Part shown: positions 36,264 to 46,958 of the stretch, one piece after another
Layout: each line of letters begins with the position of its first letter
How positions within the stretch are numbered: the stretch's first letter is position 1
DNA from: Spirochaetales bacterium
Lineage (GTDB): Bacteria > Spirochaetota > Spirochaetia > JAFGDJ01
Direction of reading: 5' to 3'
DNA: 53,241 nt
Assembly: GCA_016932135.1 (NCBI GenBank)
Contig: JAFGDJ010000166.1
Coordinates: 1 to 53,241, forward strand
Translations under genes and position numbers: made by a program
Notes under the pieces: model-generated
The model's input: only the letters and a program-made list of their open reading frames with translations
Database searches by the model: none
Told to the model about the DNA's origin: nothing

Positions 36264-38545
36264 TTCCAGTGGTCGAAGAACCGGATAACCGCTTCCTTGA
36301 TATTTCCCACCGCCGCTTTTTCATCTTCCGGTCCGATGCAGGAAGGGCAGCCCCCCTCGCAGGGGCAGGAGGTCACCAGAGCCGCAGCGGCGTCACGGAT
36401 AACCTCAAGGCGCCGGGCGAAACCTTCGGATAATCCGGACCCCCCGGGAGCCCGGTCGTAGATATAGATGGTGGGATATCCCGTATGCGGGTCCTTCAGG
36501 CGTTCCGCCGTACCGAGATCCCGGCTGTCGCAGAGGAGAAACACCGGAGCCACCTGGATCAGCAGATTTCCCAGCCGACCGATGAGCTGTTCACGGATAT
36601 ACTCCGGGGCCTCGTAAAAGGCTTTGTGTATCGGTGTCTCCTCCTGGAAGATAAGGGCAAGACTGCGGGTATGAACCTCTTCCGGAGGAAGAAAGACATC
36701 GCCGTACCCCAGGTTCTCATGAGTCCGGAATTTCAGTTTTTTGTATTTGGTCACCTGGGTCCGGACCAGCACGTCCCCCAGGAGCACCCCGGCACCGGCG
36801 GTAAGCTCCCGATGGTCTTCGTGGAGGACCTTGATATCCGTTTTCACGATGGTATCGGTATAGAAGTTCACATCTTTGCCGGTTACCCGGCAGGTGTGGT
36901 GCTCCAGATCCAGCTCCGTGACCAGAAACTGGTCCTGCCGGTGCAGGTAGACAGCCCCTTCATGGAGCAGTTCCTTGGCCGAGGGCACATCCATTTCGCC
37001 GATGACCTCCTGCCTGCCCCCGGTGATATCGATGATCACCACGTTCTCCGGGGAACTGGATCGCAGGGAGATCTGCTCGGCCGGGTAGGAGCGATCGGCC
37101 CAGTACCAGGTGCCGCCGGATAACCGCACCACTCCTTCCTCCTCCAGGATCCGGAGCATCTCTCCGGCGGCGGGGCCGAAGGTTTCACTGTCCTTAAAGG
37201 GTATTTCGAAAACGGCGCATTTTATATGATCCGAGAGGATATAGGGGTTATCCGGGTCCACCCAGGCCGACTCCGGAGACTCTCCCAGCAGGTATTCCGG
37301 GTGTTTGACCAGGTACTGATCCGTGGGGGCCGACGAGGCGATCATAAAAGCGGCCGATTCATCGCTCCGCCGGCCGGCTCTTCCGGCCTGCTGCCACAGG
37401 GAGGCAATGGAACCGGGAAACCCCGCCAGGACAGCGGCATCCAGGCCCCCGATATCGATTCCCAGTTCCAGGGCGTTGGTGGAAACCACCCCCTGGATGG
37501 AACCGTTCCGCAGCCCCTGCTCGATCATCCTGCGCTCCCTGGGCAGATAGCCGCCCCGGTAGGTTTCCACCCGGATATGCCGATTGTCGGAATACCGGTT
37601 GGCCAGATCGCGGTTAATATAGGAACCGATAAGCTCCGTTCTGACCCTTGAGCGGGCGAAGACAATGGTTTTTACCCCGTTTAAGAGAAATTCCTTGGCA
37701 ATGCGGACCGATTCGGTTACCACTCCCCGGCGGATCCCCTGAACCGGATCAACCAGGGGGGGGTTGTACAGCACCAGGTGCTTGATCCCCGAAGGGGCGC
37801 CGTTGTTGTTCACCAGGGTTACCGGCTCACCGATCAGGGTTTCCGCCAGGTGGTCCGGATTTCCAATGGTGGCACTGCAGCAGATGAATACCGGGTGGGC
37901 GCCGTAAAACGCCAGAATACGTTTGAGCCTCCGGATGAGGTTGGCCATATGGCTGCCGAACACTCCCCGGTAGATATGAATTTCATCGATAACGACGAAC
38001 TGCAAGGAAGCGAGAAACTTGATCCACTTGGGATGGTTCGGGAGAATCCCCGCGTGGAGCATGTCGGGGTTGGAAATGACGATCCGTCCGGAATCCCGGG
38101 CGGCCACCCGGATGGAAGAGGGGGTATCACCGTCATAGGTGAAGACCTTCAACCCCAGGTCCGCCCCCAGGACTGTTTCATTGAGTTCCGCCTGCTGATC
38201 CTGAGAAAGAGCCTTGGTGGGAAAGAGATACAGGGCCCTGGCGTCCTGGGAAGACAAAAGGCGGCTCATCACCGGCAGGTTGTAACAAAGGGTCTTTCCT
38301 GAAGCCGTGGGGGTAACCACCACCACGTTCTTCCCCTCTTTCACTGTTCTGAAGGTCTCATACTGATGGGAATAGAGTTTGTGAATCCCCCGGCTCTGAA
38401 GAGCCCGGGTTATCTTTTCTCCCAATTCGGCGGGGAAGTCTACCTCCACCGCCTTTTTTTGAGGGATCGTTTTATGAAGGGTTACACATTCCGAAAGCTC
38501 TCTTCGGGAAAGAAGAGAACTAAGGAGATCCTGCAGAGAAGGCAC
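36260..38545 (-). CDS. mrfA: YprA/MrfA-like DEAD/DEAH helicase with C-terminal DUF1998/four-cysteine motif
   Basis: VVTPTASGKTLCYNLPVM, VIDEIHIYRG, QQAGRAGRRSDESAAF, CPCEGGCPSCIGP; GTG start at 38545. Confidence 0.88.
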   Translation of the reverse strand: MPSLQDLLSSLLSRRELSECVTLHKTIPQKKAVEVDFPAELGEKITRALQSRGIHKLYSHQYETFRTVKEGKNVVVVTPTASGKTLCYNLPVMSRLLSSQDARALYLFPTKALSQDQQAELNETVLGADLGLKVFTYDGDTPSSIRVAARDSGRIVISNPDMLHAGILPNHPKWIKFLASLQFVVIDEIHIYRGVFGSHMANLIRRLKRILAFYGAHPVFICCSATIGNPDHLAETLIGEPVTLVNNNGAPSGIKHLVLYNPPLVDPVQGIRRGVVTESVRIAKEFLLNGVKTIVFARSRVRTELIGSYINRDLANRYSDNRHIRVETYRGGYLPRERRMIEQGLRNGSIQGVVSTNALELGIDIGGLDAAVLAGFPGSIASLWQQAGRAGRRSDESAAFMIASSAPTDQYLVKHPEYLLGESPESAWVDPDNPYILSDHIKCAVFEIPFKDSETFGPAAGEMLRILEEEGVVRLSGGTWYWADRSYPAEQISLRSSSPENVVIIDITGGRQEVIGEMDVPSAKELLHEGAVYLHRQDQFLVTELDLEHHTCRVTGKDVNFYTDTIVKTDIKVLHEDHRELTAGAGVLLGDVLVRTQVTKYKKLKFRTHENLGYGDVFLPPEEVHTRSLALIFQEETPIHKAFYEAPEYIREQLIGRLGNLLIQVAPVFLLCDSRDLGTAERLKDPHTGYPTIYIYDRAPGGSGLSEGFARRLEVIRDAAAALVTSCPCEGGCPSCIGPEDEKAAVGNIKEAVIRFFDHWK

Positions 38546-38547
38546 GG

Positions 38548-38931
38548 CTATGCCTCGGAGAGAAGGTAATCGAGGATGATTCGATCGGAACGTGCCAGGG
38601 GTCTGCTCGATAAATCGCCGAGACGAAACCACCGGATTCTCTGATGTTCCGTCAGAACGAAATCATCGTCTATCAATTCCACAGCATAGGCCATCAGAGT
38701 ATACTCGGTCCCCCGGTTGCTGAAGGTGCCCATGCAGAGGCGCCGGCCCACCTTCACGGACACCTGGAATTCCTCAAGGTACTCTCTCTCCAAGGCTTCT
38801 TCCGGGGTTTCCCCCGGTTCAACCTTTCCGCCGGGGAATTCCCAACTCTCACCGATGCTGGTTCCAGGTTTTCTCTGGGCGAGTAGATAGGTTCCGTTTC
38901 GTTCAACAACTCCGGCGGTGGAAATAGGCAT
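38548..38931 (-). CDS. NUDIX hydrolase (MutT-like)
   Basis: GESWEFPGGKVEPGETPEEALEREYLEEFQVSV (Nudix box). Confidence 0.92.
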   Translation of the reverse strand: MPISTAGVVERNGTYLLAQRKPGTSIGESWEFPGGKVEPGETPEEALEREYLEEFQVSVKVGRRLCMGTFSNRGTEYTLMAYAVELIDDDFVLTEHQRIRWFRLGDLSSRPLARSDRIILDYLLSEA

Positions 38932-38936
38932 CGTGC

Positions 38937-39359
38937 TTACAGGAAAAGAACTCCGGGAATGAAGAAATGCACCAGGCCGATAACCGCGGCGGCAATACCT
39001 ATAATCGTCTTGTTGCGAACCAGGACATTGGTCGGAGTGCCCATGGAAGTCTCATCCATATCGTTTCGTACCGAATAGTACTCCAGGAAGAGCACCACGC
39101 CCACGGCCCATCCGGCGAGAACCGGCAACAGGTCTCCCACCACAGGGGTGTCACCCTTTGTAGCGCTCAACAGCTTGAGGATTCCCACTACTACGGCCGC
39201 CAGGGCAAAGATGAGTTTTACCGTGGGTTTTTCATCCAGATAATCTCTGGCCGCTTTCGCTACCGGAAAGGCTCCTTTCAATCGGTCCGAGGCGAGAACA
39301 AGGCCTCCCAGCACACTGATCAGGATAGACAGAAAATAGAACTGAACCATGGATTCCAC
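38937..39359 (-). CDS. Hypothetical membrane protein
   Basis: 140 aa with about four TM segments. Confidence 0.65.
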   Translation of the reverse strand: MESMVQFYFLSILISVLGGLVLASDRLKGAFPVAKAARDYLDEKPTVKLIFALAAVVVGILKLLSATKGDTPVVGDLLPVLAGWAVGVVLFLEYYSVRNDMDETSMGTPTNVLVRNKTIIGIAAAVIGLVHFFIPGVLFL

Positions 39360-39445
39360 CTCGTCTATTATTATTTGGCTAATTACAGCATAGCCAATGA
39401 AAAGATCATGGTCAACTATATTTCTTAAAAGCGGCCTTTTTGCTT

Positions 39446-39964
39446 CTATTCTTTCAAGGTCGCGTTCAATTCCACCGGTTCTTCCTCTCCCAAGCGAAGA
39501 CGGGCGAAGACCTCCCGGTCTCCTTCCGGCAGAGGCAGTTCAAAGCGGAAAACTTCGGAAACATCTTTCTTTACGGGAGTCGATTCGGTCAGGGTGGCTA
39601 CTTCACCGGCCTCATCGGTCCAGACCTCCAGGGTCAGCCGACCGCCCTCATGATCCTTGAGAGCGGTAACCTTTACCGAGGCATAGGCTTTTTGATCGAA
39701 AAGAAATCCCGACAATTCTATCTTCAGGTCATCGGTTTGGTAGATATGGTCCTTGCCGTAGAGAATCGGGCGGAAGGCGATAAAAATCACCGTCAGTATC
39801 ATGATATCCAGCAGAATGATGACGGAGGATGTATTGAGCCGCAGCAGCCGCAGCAGGCCGAAGGGTTTTTTCCCCTCTTCCTCTTTCTTTGGACCGATTC
39901 TGTCTTCCCTGCGGTAATGAAAGATAATCTCCCCGTCTTCCCCGGTTTCTTTCTTTTCCACCAC
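39446..39964 (-). CDS. Hypothetical protein with a single TM segment
   Basis: GTG start overlapping the nnr stop; SSVIILLDIMILTVIFIAF TM then a beta-rich extracytoplasmic region. Confidence 0.6.
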   Translation of the reverse strand: MVEKKETGEDGEIIFHYRREDRIGPKKEEEGKKPFGLLRLLRLNTSSVIILLDIMILTVIFIAFRPILYGKDHIYQTDDLKIELSGFLFDQKAYASVKVTALKDHEGGRLTLEVWTDEAGEVATLTESTPVKKDVSEVFRFELPLPEGDREVFARLRLGEEEPVELNATLKE

Positions 39965-41475
39965 TACAATTCCTCTATCCCTGCTAAGATTCTCGGAATT
40001 ACCGGCAGAAGATCCTCCGCGGCATACCACCCCTTCTCCCGAAAACAGAGCCTTCCCGCCTGAAGATGAACTAAGGCGGCGGTTTTTCCGGCATCTTCGG
40101 CGGAATAGCCCGCCGCCAGGAGTCCCCCGGCCAGCCCTGCCAGGACATCTCCCGAACCGGCAGTAGCCAAGGAGGGTTCCATCCCGTCGATAAGAAAAAA
40201 CCTTCCGTCCGGCCGGGCAAGGGTGGTAACGGGGCCTTTGAGCAGCACCAGGGCGTTGTATCTTTTAGCCACCTCGGTGGCCGCCTTCCAGGGCTCGCTG
40301 TGGACCTGGTCTTCATCCACCCCGGGCAGCCGACGGCATTCCCCCGCGTGGGGGGTGAGGATCCAGGAGCCGTGGAAATCGATCTTCCCCTGCATTCGTG
40401 ATAAAAGGGTAATACCGTCGGCGTCCAGAACCCCCGGGCGCCCGGAGGCCATACAGAAGCGCAGCCAGGTCTCTCGGTCTTCCATTCCCCAGCCAGGCCC
40501 CACGCAAAGGGCGGTGTGCTTGGAAAGCAGCCCCATTTCAGGGTTCTTTGCAGGATCCCACGGGCGCCCGATGACTGACCGCAGGGACCCCGCCATAAGG
40601 CCGTAGAGCTTTTCCTCCAGCATAAGGGTTACCAGGCCGGCGGAGCTGCGGGCCGCCGCCTCGGAAGTCAGCCGAGCCGCTCCGGAAGTGCCGGGACTGC
40701 CGGCGAAGATACAGAGGCTTCCCCGCCGGTACTTGTGAACCGCCGGAGATACCCGGGGAAGCAGAGGAGGCAGATCCTCCGGGGAAAGAAGCTCCCCCGG
40801 ATATTGGGGGTTGTCCAGGAGTTTCGGAGGAAAACCGATTTCCATAACCCGGATATTTCCGCAGAAAGGCCTGGCCGGCGGACGGTACAAGGCCAGCTTC
40901 GGCAGCCCCACGGTTAAGGTTATGTCCGCTTGAAAGGCGGTCCAGCCTTCTTCATAAGCATCTCCGATACCGCTGGGCACATCCAGGGCTATTTTCATCC
41001 CTTGAAGGGTGTTGACGAAGGCAACCAGTTCTTCCGCCTTCCCGGAAAGGGAGCCCTTTAAGCCCGTGCCGGTGAGACCGTCGAAGAAAACTTGAGACCC
41101 TGCCAGGAGTTTTTTCAGTTTTCGGTCTCCTTCCTTCGAAGACCCCCAGGTATGAAGATGAACCCCCAGGTGACGGCAGATCGCCAGATGGGTCTCCACC
41201 GCGGGGCTGAAGCGGCCGCCCAACAAAAGAACCTGAATCGAGGAATATCCCTTGATAAAAGCCTGCCGGGCCATCACCAGAGCGTCTCCGCCGTTGTTCC
41301 CTCCCCCGGCGAGGAATACGAGGGAAGGATGTTTCCCATCCTTCGCATATTCTTTCTCGAAGGCTTCAAACATCCGGAGGCCGGCATTTTCCATTAGCAC
41401 TAAACCCGGATATCCGTAATCGTCGATGCTACGGCGGTCCAGTTCCGCCATTTCCGTCCCCGTTACCAGTTTCAT
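39964..41475 (-). CDS. nnr: Bifunctional NAD(P)H-hydrate epimerase/dehydratase
   Basis: MKLVTGTEMAELDRRSIDDYGYPGLVLMENAG, FLAGGGNNGGDALVMARQ, LTPHAGECRRL, TAGSGDVLAGLAGGLLA. Confidence 0.93.
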   Translation of the reverse strand: MKLVTGTEMAELDRRSIDDYGYPGLVLMENAGLRMFEAFEKEYAKDGKHPSLVFLAGGGNNGGDALVMARQAFIKGYSSIQVLLLGGRFSPAVETHLAICRHLGVHLHTWGSSKEGDRKLKKLLAGSQVFFDGLTGTGLKGSLSGKAEELVAFVNTLQGMKIALDVPSGIGDAYEEGWTAFQADITLTVGLPKLALYRPPARPFCGNIRVMEIGFPPKLLDNPQYPGELLSPEDLPPLLPRVSPAVHKYRRGSLCIFAGSPGTSGAARLTSEAAARSSAGLVTLMLEEKLYGLMAGSLRSVIGRPWDPAKNPEMGLLSKHTALCVGPGWGMEDRETWLRFCMASGRPGVLDADGITLLSRMQGKIDFHGSWILTPHAGECRRLPGVDEDQVHSEPWKAATEVAKRYNALVLLKGPVTTLARPDGRFFLIDGMEPSLATAGSGDVLAGLAGGLLAAGYSAEDAGKTAALVHLQAGRLCFREKGWYAAEDLLPVIPRILAGIEEL

Positions 41476-42677
41476 TCTTCCACTCCCTGAAGCAATCGGT
41501 CGGTTCGCCACAATACAACCTCCACCCGATTTTCAAGACAAAGGACGGAGCTGAGAATTCCCTCGAACCCCACATTCATATCCCGATACATCAGATCTCC
41601 GTCGGCTAATTCAATCCTGGGGCGGCTAATGACTGCCCCGTGCCGGTCGATAATCAACAGGCGGTACATAGGACCATCCTCGGGGCTCAAGAGAAAGAAG
41701 TTTTTTCCTTCCGCCACCCCCAGGAGCTCGTACAGCATGATCTGCCCCTTTCCCGTAAAACCCGCCGGTTCGGAGGATTCCCGTCGGTGTATAGGGATCT
41801 CAATGGAATCGCTGTACAACCCTGTTTCGGCGTTCAGCACCAGGATGGCGGAAGAAATGTATCCGTAGTTGTCCGCGGAACCGCTCAAGCTTTCGGTTCC
41901 GTAATAGTCCACCTTCAGATAGAGCTGTCGCACCCTCGGGTCGGGAATAATAGACTCTAAAGAAGCGGTATAATCGCTGCCTTCGGGAATCGGAATGGTT
42001 AAAAGAGGTATATCCAGAGTGACCAGCGGTTTGGATTCCTGGGAAAACCAGAAGACTCTCCAACCCCGCATATTCCTGGTGGTAACGATAAGTTCCCCCT
42101 GTCGGCTGATGTCCATTCGCTGAATAAAAGAGAAAGGGGTACCCCCCACGCCTTCCTGGCCGAGATAGTCCAAAAGACGACCGTCCCTATTGAATCGTAG
42201 AATTATCCGGTCCAGCATGGCGTCGTTTTCTTCGTCGTATTCCCGGCGGCTTTCGACAATCCGGTCATTCACATAGATGATATCCTGGGGAGATACGGTA
42301 AAATTCCGGATATCCTCAAAGGGGTACGAAAAGGCCCGCCGCGTGGAGGGATCTCCTTCACCGCTTTCCTTCTCCAACAGTACCGGCTCGGGGTTCATGG
42401 CCGGATTGTAGAAGAGTTCAACAATATCTCCGTAGGAGTTGAATTTCATCACCTTCCCCGAAGATCTGTTGAGTATATAGAAAAAACCGTCCCGCATGAC
42501 CATTTTAGTGGAAGTATCGAAAGGAGTTCCCGGCATCTGGATGATATCCAGCTGGTCTTCCATCTTTCCGTAGGAAAGACGGAAGAGATCCTCCCGTTCC
42601 AGGTCGATCTCACCCCGGTTTGCACAGGAAACGATCAGAAGAGAAGCAAGAACACCGATGATAAACCTGATTTTCAT
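41472..42677 (-). CDS. Lipoprotein, beta-propeller-like (tentative)
   Basis: MKIRFIIGVLASLLIVSCANRGEIDLERED; start placed at 42677, not 42968, because the upstream extension runs through the repeat element. Confidence 0.68.
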   Translation of the reverse strand: MKIRFIIGVLASLLIVSCANRGEIDLEREDLFRLSYGKMEDQLDIIQMPGTPFDTSTKMVMRDGFFYILNRSSGKVMKFNSYGDIVELFYNPAMNPEPVLLEKESGEGDPSTRRAFSYPFEDIRNFTVSPQDIIYVNDRIVESRREYDEENDAMLDRIILRFNRDGRLLDYLGQEGVGGTPFSFIQRMDISRQGELIVTTRNMRGWRVFWFSQESKPLVTLDIPLLTIPIPEGSDYTASLESIIPDPRVRQLYLKVDYYGTESLSGSADNYGYISSAILVLNAETGLYSDSIEIPIHRRESSEPAGFTGKGQIMLYELLGVAEGKNFFLLSPEDGPMYRLLIIDRHGAVISRPRIELADGDLMYRDMNVGFEGILSSVLCLENRVEVVLWRTDRLLQGVEE

Positions 42678-42727
42678 GGAAAAAGTGTACAATTCACCTC
42701 TTGAGTGTGTCAATTGATGGTCGCACC

Positions 42728-42853
42728 TATCATCGACAGTCGTTTCCTTTGTACGACCGATGAGGGAGTGGCCAAAACATGTCGCTTTCGCTCCAAATGT
42801 TTTGTCGCACTCCCGATCGGTCCATTCAGGGTTATCCAGCACTGTCGATGATA
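42728..42853. repeat. Long imperfect inverted repeat with 13-bp perfect outer arms
   Basis: TATCATCGACAGT ... ACTGTCGATGATA, with inner complementary arms GACCGATGAGGGAGTG...AAAACAT / AATGTTTT...CACTCCCGATCGGTC. Confidence 0.8.
42794..42837. repeat. 44-bp direct repeat, copy 1
   Basis: CAAATGTTTTGTCGCACTCCCGATCGGTCCATTCAGGGTTATCC. Confidence 0.95.
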
Positions 42854-42965
42854 AGGCTTTTTGTAGAAAAGAACATATCCCTCGGACGAAGTCAAAAGTC
42901 CTCGGGGTAGTTCCATTCAGCCCCTCAAGGGCCTTACCATGCCGGATTTGTATTGCTTCAGTGAG

Positions 42966-43009
42966 CAAATGTTTTGTCGCACTCCCGATCGGTCCATTCA
43001 GGGTTATCC
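42966..43009. repeat. 44-bp direct repeat, copy 2 (identical)
   Basis: Same 44 nt as 42794-42837, offset 172 bp, ending 8 bp from the galM stop codon. Confidence 0.95.
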
Positions 43010-43016
43010 GATGGTT

Positions 43017-44033
43017 TCAGGCCGGGCGGGTGCTGAACCGGTATATCGTGGAGGTCCTGTATACGTCGCCCGCTTCCAGGACCACGGAAGGGAAGTCGAG
43101 TCTGTTCGGGGAGTCGGGGAAGTGCTGGGTCTCCAGGCAGAAACCCGCCCTGGGGCCGTAGGGCTTTCCCTTCTTCCCGACAAGTGTTCCGTTGAGAGTA
43201 TTGCCGGTATAGAACTGGACTCCCGGCTCGGTAGTGAAGACTTCCATGTACCGACCCGAGACTTTCTCATAGACCTCCGCGGCCAGGGTCATGTCACCCG
43301 GGCGGCTCTTGTTCAGAACAAAGTTATGGTCATACCCTTTTCCAAAAGCCAGTTGCTCGTTATCCTCATCGATTCTTTCGCCGATGAAGCGAGGCTTCCT
43401 GAAATCGAAGGGGGTTCCCTCTAGGGGAGCGATGTCCGTCGGTATCAGAGCTCTGTCGACCCGGGTATAGGCATCGGCGTTGATCCTTATCTCATGGCCT
43501 TGAATGTCCCCCGAACCCTCGCCGGATAAATTCCAGTAGGTGTGGTTGGTCAGGTTGACGATGGTCGCCGCGTCGGTCCGGGCAAGATAATCGATTCTCA
43601 CCTCCTTCGACCGGCTCAAGGTATAGGTTACGGTGACATCGAGATTCCCCGGAAACCCCTCTTCGCCGTCGACACTGCGATAGGTCAATTCCAGGGCCTC
43701 GCCGTCATCGACATCGAGCTTCCGGGCGTTCCATACAACCTTGTCGAAACCTTTCTCTCCGCCGTGGAGGCTGTTTTCACCGTTGTTTGCCGCCAGGCGA
43801 TATTCCCGCCCCGCAAGGTTGAACCGGGCCCCAGCGATCCGGTTCCCGTAGCGTCCTACGATGGCTCCGAAATAGGGATGCCTCCCCAGGTAGGCTTCCG
43901 GTGTGGAGAATCCCAGGACAAGATCCTCCGGCCTTCCGTTCCTGTCCGGGACCTTCAGGGCGGTCACGATGCCCCCGTAATTGAGAACGGTCATCTCCAT
44001 ACCCTGAGCATTTTTCAACACAAACAACCGCAT
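43017..44033 (-). CDS. galM: Aldose 1-epimerase
   Basis: VLNYGGIVTALKVPDRNGRPEDLVLGF, GRYGNRIAGARF, NLTNHTYWNLSGEGSGDIQGHEI. Confidence 0.93.
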   Translation of the reverse strand: MRLFVLKNAQGMEMTVLNYGGIVTALKVPDRNGRPEDLVLGFSTPEAYLGRHPYFGAIVGRYGNRIAGARFNLAGREYRLAANNGENSLHGGEKGFDKVVWNARKLDVDDGEALELTYRSVDGEEGFPGNLDVTVTYTLSRSKEVRIDYLARTDAATIVNLTNHTYWNLSGEGSGDIQGHEIRINADAYTRVDRALIPTDIAPLEGTPFDFRKPRFIGERIDEDNEQLAFGKGYDHNFVLNKSRPGDMTLAAEVYEKVSGRYMEVFTTEPGVQFYTGNTLNGTLVGKKGKPYGPRAGFCLETQHFPDSPNRLDFPSVVLEAGDVYRTSTIYRFSTRPA

Positions 44034-44194
44034 TGTCGCCCCCCTAGATTCTTATCATATACCATTTCGGGATCTTTTGTCCGCCCTTTCCCTTCCGGGG
44101 TGACCCCCTAAGGAGGTACTTTCAGTCCCCCTTTCTTTCTTACCCGATTTTTAGTATATTACTCTCTAGACAAAATAAAACGAGAGCGGTATAC

Positions 44195-46951
44195 ATGCTA
44201 CAGAAAACATTGACCAAAATATTCGGTTCCAAGCATGAACATGATCTGAAATCCATGCTACCCCTGCTGGGAAAGATAAACGAACTGGAAGGCTGGGCTA
44301 TGAGCCTTACAAAAGAAGAATGTAAGGCCCAGACTGAGCGTTTCAAAGAGCGCCTTGCCCGGGGTGAAACCTTGGACAACCTGCTGCCGGAAGCCTACGC
44401 CCTGACCCGGGAAGCATCCCGGCGGGTTTTAGGTGAGCGTCCCTATGATGTCCAGCTCTTGGGCAGCATTGTCCTGCACCGCGGGAAAATCATGGAGATG
44501 AAAACCGGTGAAGGAAAGACGCTTTCCAGCGTTTCGGCGGCTTACCTCAACGCCCTGACGGGAAAGGGTGTTCATATCATCACCGTGAACGACTACCTGG
44601 CTGAGCGGGACGCCGGCTGGATGGGCCCGGTATATGAATACCTGGGGCTTACAGTGGGCTGCATTCTTTCGGGGATGGATAACGACCAGCGAAAGGAATC
44701 CTACGCCAAGGATATTACCTACGGAACGAACAACGAATTCGGGTTCGATTACCTCCGGGACAATATGCGATGGACCCTGGACGGTAGAGTTCAGCGGGGT
44801 CATCATTACACCATCATCGACGAGATTGACTCGATTCTCATCGACGAAGCCAGAACCCCCTTAATCATCTCCGGCCAGGCCGAAGACGACACAGCCAAAT
44901 TCAACGATGTGAATCGCCTGATTTCCCAGCTGGTAGAATGTTCCAAGGACCCGGAAACCGGTGATTATCCGGAGGACCCTGAGGGGGATTACAAGGTCGA
45001 CGAGAAGAGCAAACGGATTACCTTTACCGAAGAGGGGATGAACCACATCGAGGCAATTCTCCAGAGAGCCAAGGTGATTTCCGGTTCCCTCTATACCGAT
45101 GAAAACTTCGAATACATCCATTATTTCACCCAGGCCCTGAAGGCTCATTGCCTTTTTCATCGGGACGTGGATTACGTCATTGAAGACGGCTTGGTTCAGA
45201 TCGTCGATGAGTTTACCGGCCGCATTCTCCATGGCCGTCGCTACTCCGAGGGTCTCCACCAGGCTATTGAAGCGAAAGAACACATCAAGGTGGCCCGGCG
45301 TAACCGCACCCTGGCAACCATCACCTTTCAGAACTATTTCAGGATGTACCAAAAGATTTCAGGTATGACCGGAACCGCCGACACCGAGGCCAAGGAATTC
45401 AACAGCATCTACGGCCTCGATGTGGTGGTTATTCCCACCAACCGGCCGGTTATTCGAAGAGACGAGGACGACGTCATTTACCTCACGGAAACCTTTAAAT
45501 TTGACGCCATCTGCGATGAGATCGCCCGGGTCCATGCCGCCGGTCAGCCGATCCTGGTGGGTACCGTATCCATAGAGAAATCGGAAAAGCTTTCCCACAT
45601 GCTGACCAAAAAAGGCATTCGCCATGAAGTGCTGAACGCCAAGAACCACCACCGGGAAGCCATGATCATCGCAGAAGCCGGGGCTGCCGGTTCGGTAACC
45701 ATTGCCACCAACATGGCCGGCCGCGGGACGGACATCAAACTGGGGGGAAACCCGGAATACCGCGCCCGGAGAAAAGTCGGCACCGAAGGGAGCGAGGAAG
45801 ACTTTCTCAAAGCCCTGGAAAAGGAGCGGGAAATCTGGACGGCGGAATACCAACGGGTACAGGAAGCCGGCGGGTTGTATATCCTCGGTACCGAAAGGCA
45901 CGAATCGAGGCGAATCGATAACCAGCTTCGCGGGCGTTCCGGCCGCCAGGGCGACCCGGGAACAAGCCGTTTCTTTCTCTCCCTGGATGACGATCTGATG
46001 CGGCTTTTCGCCCGGGACAATATAAAAAACCTGATGGGGCGGATCGGTATGTCCGGTGGGGAGCCCCTTTTTCACCCCTGGATCAACAAGGCTATCGAAC
46101 GAGCCCAGACCCGGGTGGAGGAACGGAACTTCGAGATCCGGAAACACCTCCTGGAATACGACGACGTTTTGAACGAACAGAGGAACTTCATCTATTCCCA
46201 GCGGGACGCCATCCTGGCGGAAGGTGATCTTTCGGTCCGAATCCTGGAAACCGCCAAGGACCTGGTGGCCGATTACATAGACGAGTTCGCCAGGCAGCGA
46301 GGCTCCGGCGATCCCACGGTTTTTCAAACCCTGGCGGAACATCTGCGCAACGACTTTTTCATTCAGTGGGATCCGGAAGACGCGGACGGGTTACAGAAAA
46401 AACCCTCGGAAGAACTTCTCGAAATGCTGGAACAGGAACTTCAGTCTAACCTGGAAGAAAAAAGAAGCATCCTGGATACCGAAAATCTCACCAACTTCAT
46501 CCGTTACGAATACTTACGGAACATCGATACCCGCTGGCAGGATCACCTGGATAACCTGGAAGCCTTGCGGGAGGCGGTATACCTGCGGGCCTACGGGCAG
46601 AAAAACCCCCTGCTGGAATATAAGCTTGAAGGTTTCGATATCTTCGATAAGATGATTTACGACATCAAGACCAACATAGCCAAGAAGATCATCAAAGTCC
46701 GGTTCGTCAGTCCCGAATCCGCCGGCCGCCGCCGCGGCAGAGCCCTGTCGGTAACCAACGAGAGCCATCGGGAGGTCGGCCAGTTTGCCCTGGCCGGAGC
46801 CGTTCCCGCAGCCCGAGCCGCTTCAGGGGGTGAAAGCGCCGCCGCCCAGCCGGAAAAGGTGCAGGTGCGACGGACCACCCCCAAGGTCGGCAGAAACGAT
46901 CCCTGCCCCTGCGGCAGCGGAAAGAAGTACAAGTACTGCTGCGGTCGTTAA
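44195..46951 (+). CDS. secA: Preprotein translocase subunit SecA
   Basis: [40 protein letters not shown]-terminal [15 protein letters not shown] zinc motif. Confidence 0.98.
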   Translation: MLQKTLTKIFGSKHEHDLKSMLPLLGKINELEGWAMSLTKEECKAQTERFKERLARGETLDNLLPEAYALTREASRRVLGERPYDVQLLGSIVLHRGKIMEMKTGEGKTLSSVSAAYLNALTGKGVHIITVNDYLAERDAGWMGPVYEYLGLTVGCILSGMDNDQRKESYAKDITYGTNNEFGFDYLRDNMRWTLDGRVQRGHHYTIIDEIDSILIDEARTPLIISGQAEDDTAKFNDVNRLISQLVECSKDPETGDYPEDPEGDYKVDEKSKRITFTEEGMNHIEAILQRAKVISGSLYTDENFEYIHYFTQALKAHCLFHRDVDYVIEDGLVQIVDEFTGRILHGRRYSEGLHQAIEAKEHIKVARRNRTLATITFQNYFRMYQKISGMTGTADTEAKEFNSIYGLDVVVIPTNRPVIRRDEDDVIYLTETFKFDAICDEIARVHAAGQPILVGTVSIEKSEKLSHMLTKKGIRHEVLNAKNHHREAMIIAEAGAAGSVTIATNMAGRGTDIKLGGNPEYRARRKVGTEGSEEDFLKALEKEREIWTAEYQRVQEAGGLYILGTERHESRRIDNQLRGRSGRQGDPGTSRFFLSLDDDLMRLFARDNIKNLMGRIGMSGGEPLFHPWINKAIERAQTRVEERNFEIRKHLLEYDDVLNEQRNFIYSQRDAILAEGDLSVRILETAKDLVADYIDEFARQRGSGDPTVFQTLAEHLRNDFFIQWDPEDADGLQKKPSEELLEMLEQELQSNLEEKRSILDTENLTNFIRYEYLRNIDTRWQDHLDNLEALREAVYLRAYGQKNPLLEYKLEGFDIFDKMIYDIKTNIAKKIIKVRFVSPESAGRRRGRALSVTNESHREVGQFALAGAVPAARAASGGESAAAQPEKVQVRRTTPKVGRNDPCPCGSGKKYKYCCGR

Positions 46952-46958
46952 GAAATCC

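Noticed and set aside
37756-37763. G8/C8 tract in mrfA
   Set aside because: Encodes a Pro-Pro pair (YNPPLVD); about three such runs are expected by chance, so not listed as a phase-variation candidate.
42678-42968. N-terminal extension of ORF 41472..42968 (MLTEAIQIRHGKALEG...)
   Set aside because: It is translated through the foldback/44-bp repeat; the lipoprotein signal peptide begins at 42677 and gives a complete protein.
45359-46342. 327-aa minus-strand ORF inside secA
   Set aside because: Shadow ORF opposite a strongly conserved gene; same for other long antisense ORFs in tatD, flgK, mrfA, galM and the PBP gene.
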